Assembly (NCBI GenBank): GCA_900550735.1 | Contig: URTD01000095.1 | Span: 1 to 7,124, forward strand | DNA length: 7,124 bases | Reading direction: 5' to 3' | Source: an uncultured Collinsella sp. | Lineage (GTDB): Bacteria; Actinomycetota; Coriobacteriia; Coriobacteriales; Coriobacteriaceae | Part shown: one piece after another, positions 5,595 through 7,124 of the stretch | How the letters are laid out: every line of letters starts with the position of its first letter | Position numbering within the stretch: the first letter of the stretch is position 1 | The notes under the pieces: generated by a model | What the model saw: only the letters and a program-made list of their open reading frames with translations | Databases searched by the model: none | Told to the model about the DNA's origin: nothing | Program-made: the position numbers and the translations under genes

Positions 5595-7124
5595 ATGGCA
5601 ACTGTTGCCGCACCTATCGATGCTACGTCGACTGCCGCTTGGAAGGCACTCGAGGCTCATCAGGAGAAGCTTGAGGCCGATGGTATCGACCTCAAGGCCT
5701 GGTTCGCTGCTGACGCCGACCGCGTGAACAAGCTGAGCTTTGACGCCGGTGACCTGCACTTTGATCTGTCGAAGAACCTGGTGACCGATGAGACCGTCAA
5801 GCTGCTGTGCGATCTTGCCCGCGAGGTGAAGCTCGAGGAGCGCCGTGACGCCATGTTCTCCGGCGAGCACATCAACACCACCGAGGACCGCGCCGTCCTG
5901 CACACCGCGCTTCGTCGCCCGGCAAGCGAGAAGGGTCAGCTCATCGTTGACGGCCAGGACGTCGTCGCCGACGTGCACGAGGTCCTCGACCGCATGTATG
6001 CCTTCGCCGAGCGCGTGCGCTCCGGTGAGTGGAAGGGCGTTACCGGCAAGAAGATCGAGCATCTGGTGTCCATCGGCATCGGTGGCTCCGATCTGGGCCC
6101 GGTCATGGCCTACGAGGCTCTGCGTCCCTATGCCGACGCCGGTATCGACTGCCGCTACATCTCCAACATCGACCCCAACGACCAGGCCGAGAAGCTTAAG
6201 GGTCTGGATCCCGAGACCACGCTCGTGATCATCGTCTCCAAGACCTTCACCACGCTCGAGACCCTCACCAACGCTCGCGAGGTCAAGACCTGGATGCTCG
6301 AGCAGCTCAAGGCTCAGGGCGCTATCGATGGCTCCGATGAGCAGAACGCCGAGGCCGTGGCAAAGCACTTCGTCGCCGTTTCCACCGCACTCGAGAAGGT
6401 TGAGGCCTTCGGTATCGACCCCGCCAACGCCTTCGGCTTCTGGAACTGGGTCGGCGGCCGCTACTCCGTCGACTCCGCCGTGGGCCTGTCGCTGATCGTC
6501 GTGCTCGGCCCCGAGCGCTTCCAGCAGTTCCTCGAGGGCTTCCATGCCATCGACGAGTACTTCTGCAACACGCCGCTCGAGAACAACGCCGTCGCGCTGA
6601 TGGGCCTGTTCAACGTCTGGTACGTCAACTTCTTCGGCTCCAAGAGCCACGCCGTGCTGCCGTACTGCCAGTATCTGCACCGTTTCCCGGCCTACCTGCA
6701 GCAGCTGACCATGGAGTCCAACGGCAAGCACGTCCGCTGGGACGGCAGCGCCGTGACCTCCGACACCGGTGAGATCTTCTGGGGCGAGCCCGGCACCAAC
6801 GGTCAGCACGCCTTCTACCAGCTGCTGCATCAGGGTACCGTGGTGGTTCCGGCCGATTTCATCGCCTTCGCCAATACTGCCAACCCCGCAACCGACAGCG
6901 GCCAGGATGTCCACGAGCTGTTCCTGGGCAACTTCCTGGCCCAGACCAAGGCACTCGCCTTTGGCAAGACGGCCGACGAGGTTCGTGCCGAGGGCACGCC
7001 CGAGCAGATCGTCCCGGCTCGCTGCTTTGAGGGCAACCGCCCGACGACCTCGATCTTCGGCGACACGCTGACCCCGTTTGCGCTCGGCGAGCTCATTGCC
7101 CTGTACGAGCACATCACGTTTGTC
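5595..7124 (+). CDS. pgi: Glucose-6-phosphate isomerase (3' end outside window)
   Basis: This enzyme interconverts glucose 6-phosphate and fructose 6-phosphate in the cytoplasm (glycolysis and gluconeogenesis). The frame is open for 510 codons to the window edge. Full-length relatives have about 550 residues, so roughly 40 are missing. Visible motifs are GIGGSDLGP (161-169), the phosphate-binding SKTFTTLET (215-223), VGGRYS (286-291, first family signature), MESNGK (373-378) with catalytic E374, and EPGTNGQHAFYQLLHQG (398-414) with catalytic H405. The E-to-H spacing of 31 matches the E. coli enzyme. The catalytic lysine and the FDQWGVELGK signature lie past the edge. The ATG at 5595 has a strong GAGGAGGA site (5583-5590) four bases upstream. 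Strong codon bias suggests high expression. It belongs to the long (E. coli/mycobacterial) form, not the 450-residue Bacillus form. The preceding palindrome isolates it from the gene upstream. Confidence 0.97.
   Translation, partial: MATVAAPIDATSTAAWKALEAHQEKLEADGIDLKAWFAADADRVNKLSFDAGDLHFDLSKNLVTDETVKLLCDLAREVKLEERRDAMFSGEHINTTEDRAVLHTALRRPASEKGQLIVDGQDVVADVHEVLDRMYAFAERVRSGEWKGVTGKKIEHLVSIGIGGSDLGPVMAYEALRPYADAGIDCRYISNIDPNDQAEKLKGLDPETTLVIIVSKTFTTLETLTNAREVKTWMLEQLKAQGAIDGSDEQNAEAVAKHFVAVSTALEKVEAFGIDPANAFGFWNWVGGRYSVDSAVGLSLIVVLGPERFQQFLEGFHAIDEYFCNTPLENNAVALMGLFNVWYVNFFGSKSHAVLPYCQYLHRFPAYLQQLTMESNGKHVRWDGSAVTSDTGEIFWGEPGTNGQHAFYQLLHQGTVVVPADFIAFANTANPATDSGQDVHELFLGNFLAQTKALAFGKTADEVRAEGTPEQIVPARCFEGNRPTTSIFGDTLTPFALGELIALYEHITFV

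Noticed and set aside
5548..5727. Short open frame starting in the pgi leader and running into pgi
   Set aside because: No ribosome site precedes its first ATG, the product is Arg/Leu-rich, and most of it overlaps pgi in another frame.
5529..7112. Long open frame (527 codons) on the minus strand across pgi
   Set aside because: It is the antisense shadow of pgi, whose plus-strand frame carries all the family motifs. Long antisense frames arise from strong GC-rich codon bias. The product is low-complexity Val/Leu/Gly/Glu with no recognisable domain.

Overview
The window looks like chromosomal DNA of a GC-rich gut actinobacterium of the class Coriobacteriia, most likely Collinsella or a close relative. 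This rests on recall of protein families and codon style (GCC, GGC, CTC/CTG, GAG and AAG preferred), not on a database search. All seven substantial genes can be assigned to a family. No rRNA, tRNA, CRISPR array or transposase gene was seen, and no gene-free stretch exceeds 300 bases.

Layout. (1) 9-836, plus strand: the ATPase of a polar amino acid ABC importer, joined by an ATGA overlap to an upstream gene that is cut off by the window. A perfect 20-bp hairpin (858-903) separates it from the convergent genes that follow. (2) 954-2124, minus strand: a DUF3793 protein followed by a short-chain flavodoxin, in one likely transcription unit. (3) 2125-2298: a divergent promoter region. (4) 2299-2682, plus strand: a small membrane-anchored heavy-metal-associated (HMA) domain protein. 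Its promoter carries a near-perfect CsoR-type (copper-sensing repressor) operator. (5) 2709-4632, minus strand: a Y-family DNA polymerase and a YolD-like partner, overlapping by 8 bp, behind a promoter with a LexA-like SOS box. (6) 4871-5395, plus strand: a shortened, degenerate protein related to the N-terminal domain of iron-containing alcohol dehydrogenases. It is flanked by a partial and a complete copy of a palindromic repeat. (7) 5595-7124, plus strand: glucose-6-phosphate isomerase (pgi), cut off at its 3' end by the window.

How the genes may work together. The flavodoxin, DUF3793 and HMA genes surround one divergent control region with metal-type operator candidates. I read them as a small metal-homeostasis and redox locus: the HMA protein as a copper-responsive chaperone or sensor, the flavodoxin as an iron-sparing electron carrier. 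The polymerase and YolD genes form a classic SOS mutagenesis pair. The importer ATPase and pgi are ordinary housekeeping functions.

The most interesting points are the CsoR-like operator in front of a TM-Cys-HMA fusion, a six-cysteine cluster in the DUF3793 protein, the LexA box on the polymerase promoter, an insertion in the polymerase little-finger region, and the palindromic repeat family around the decayed dehydrogenase.
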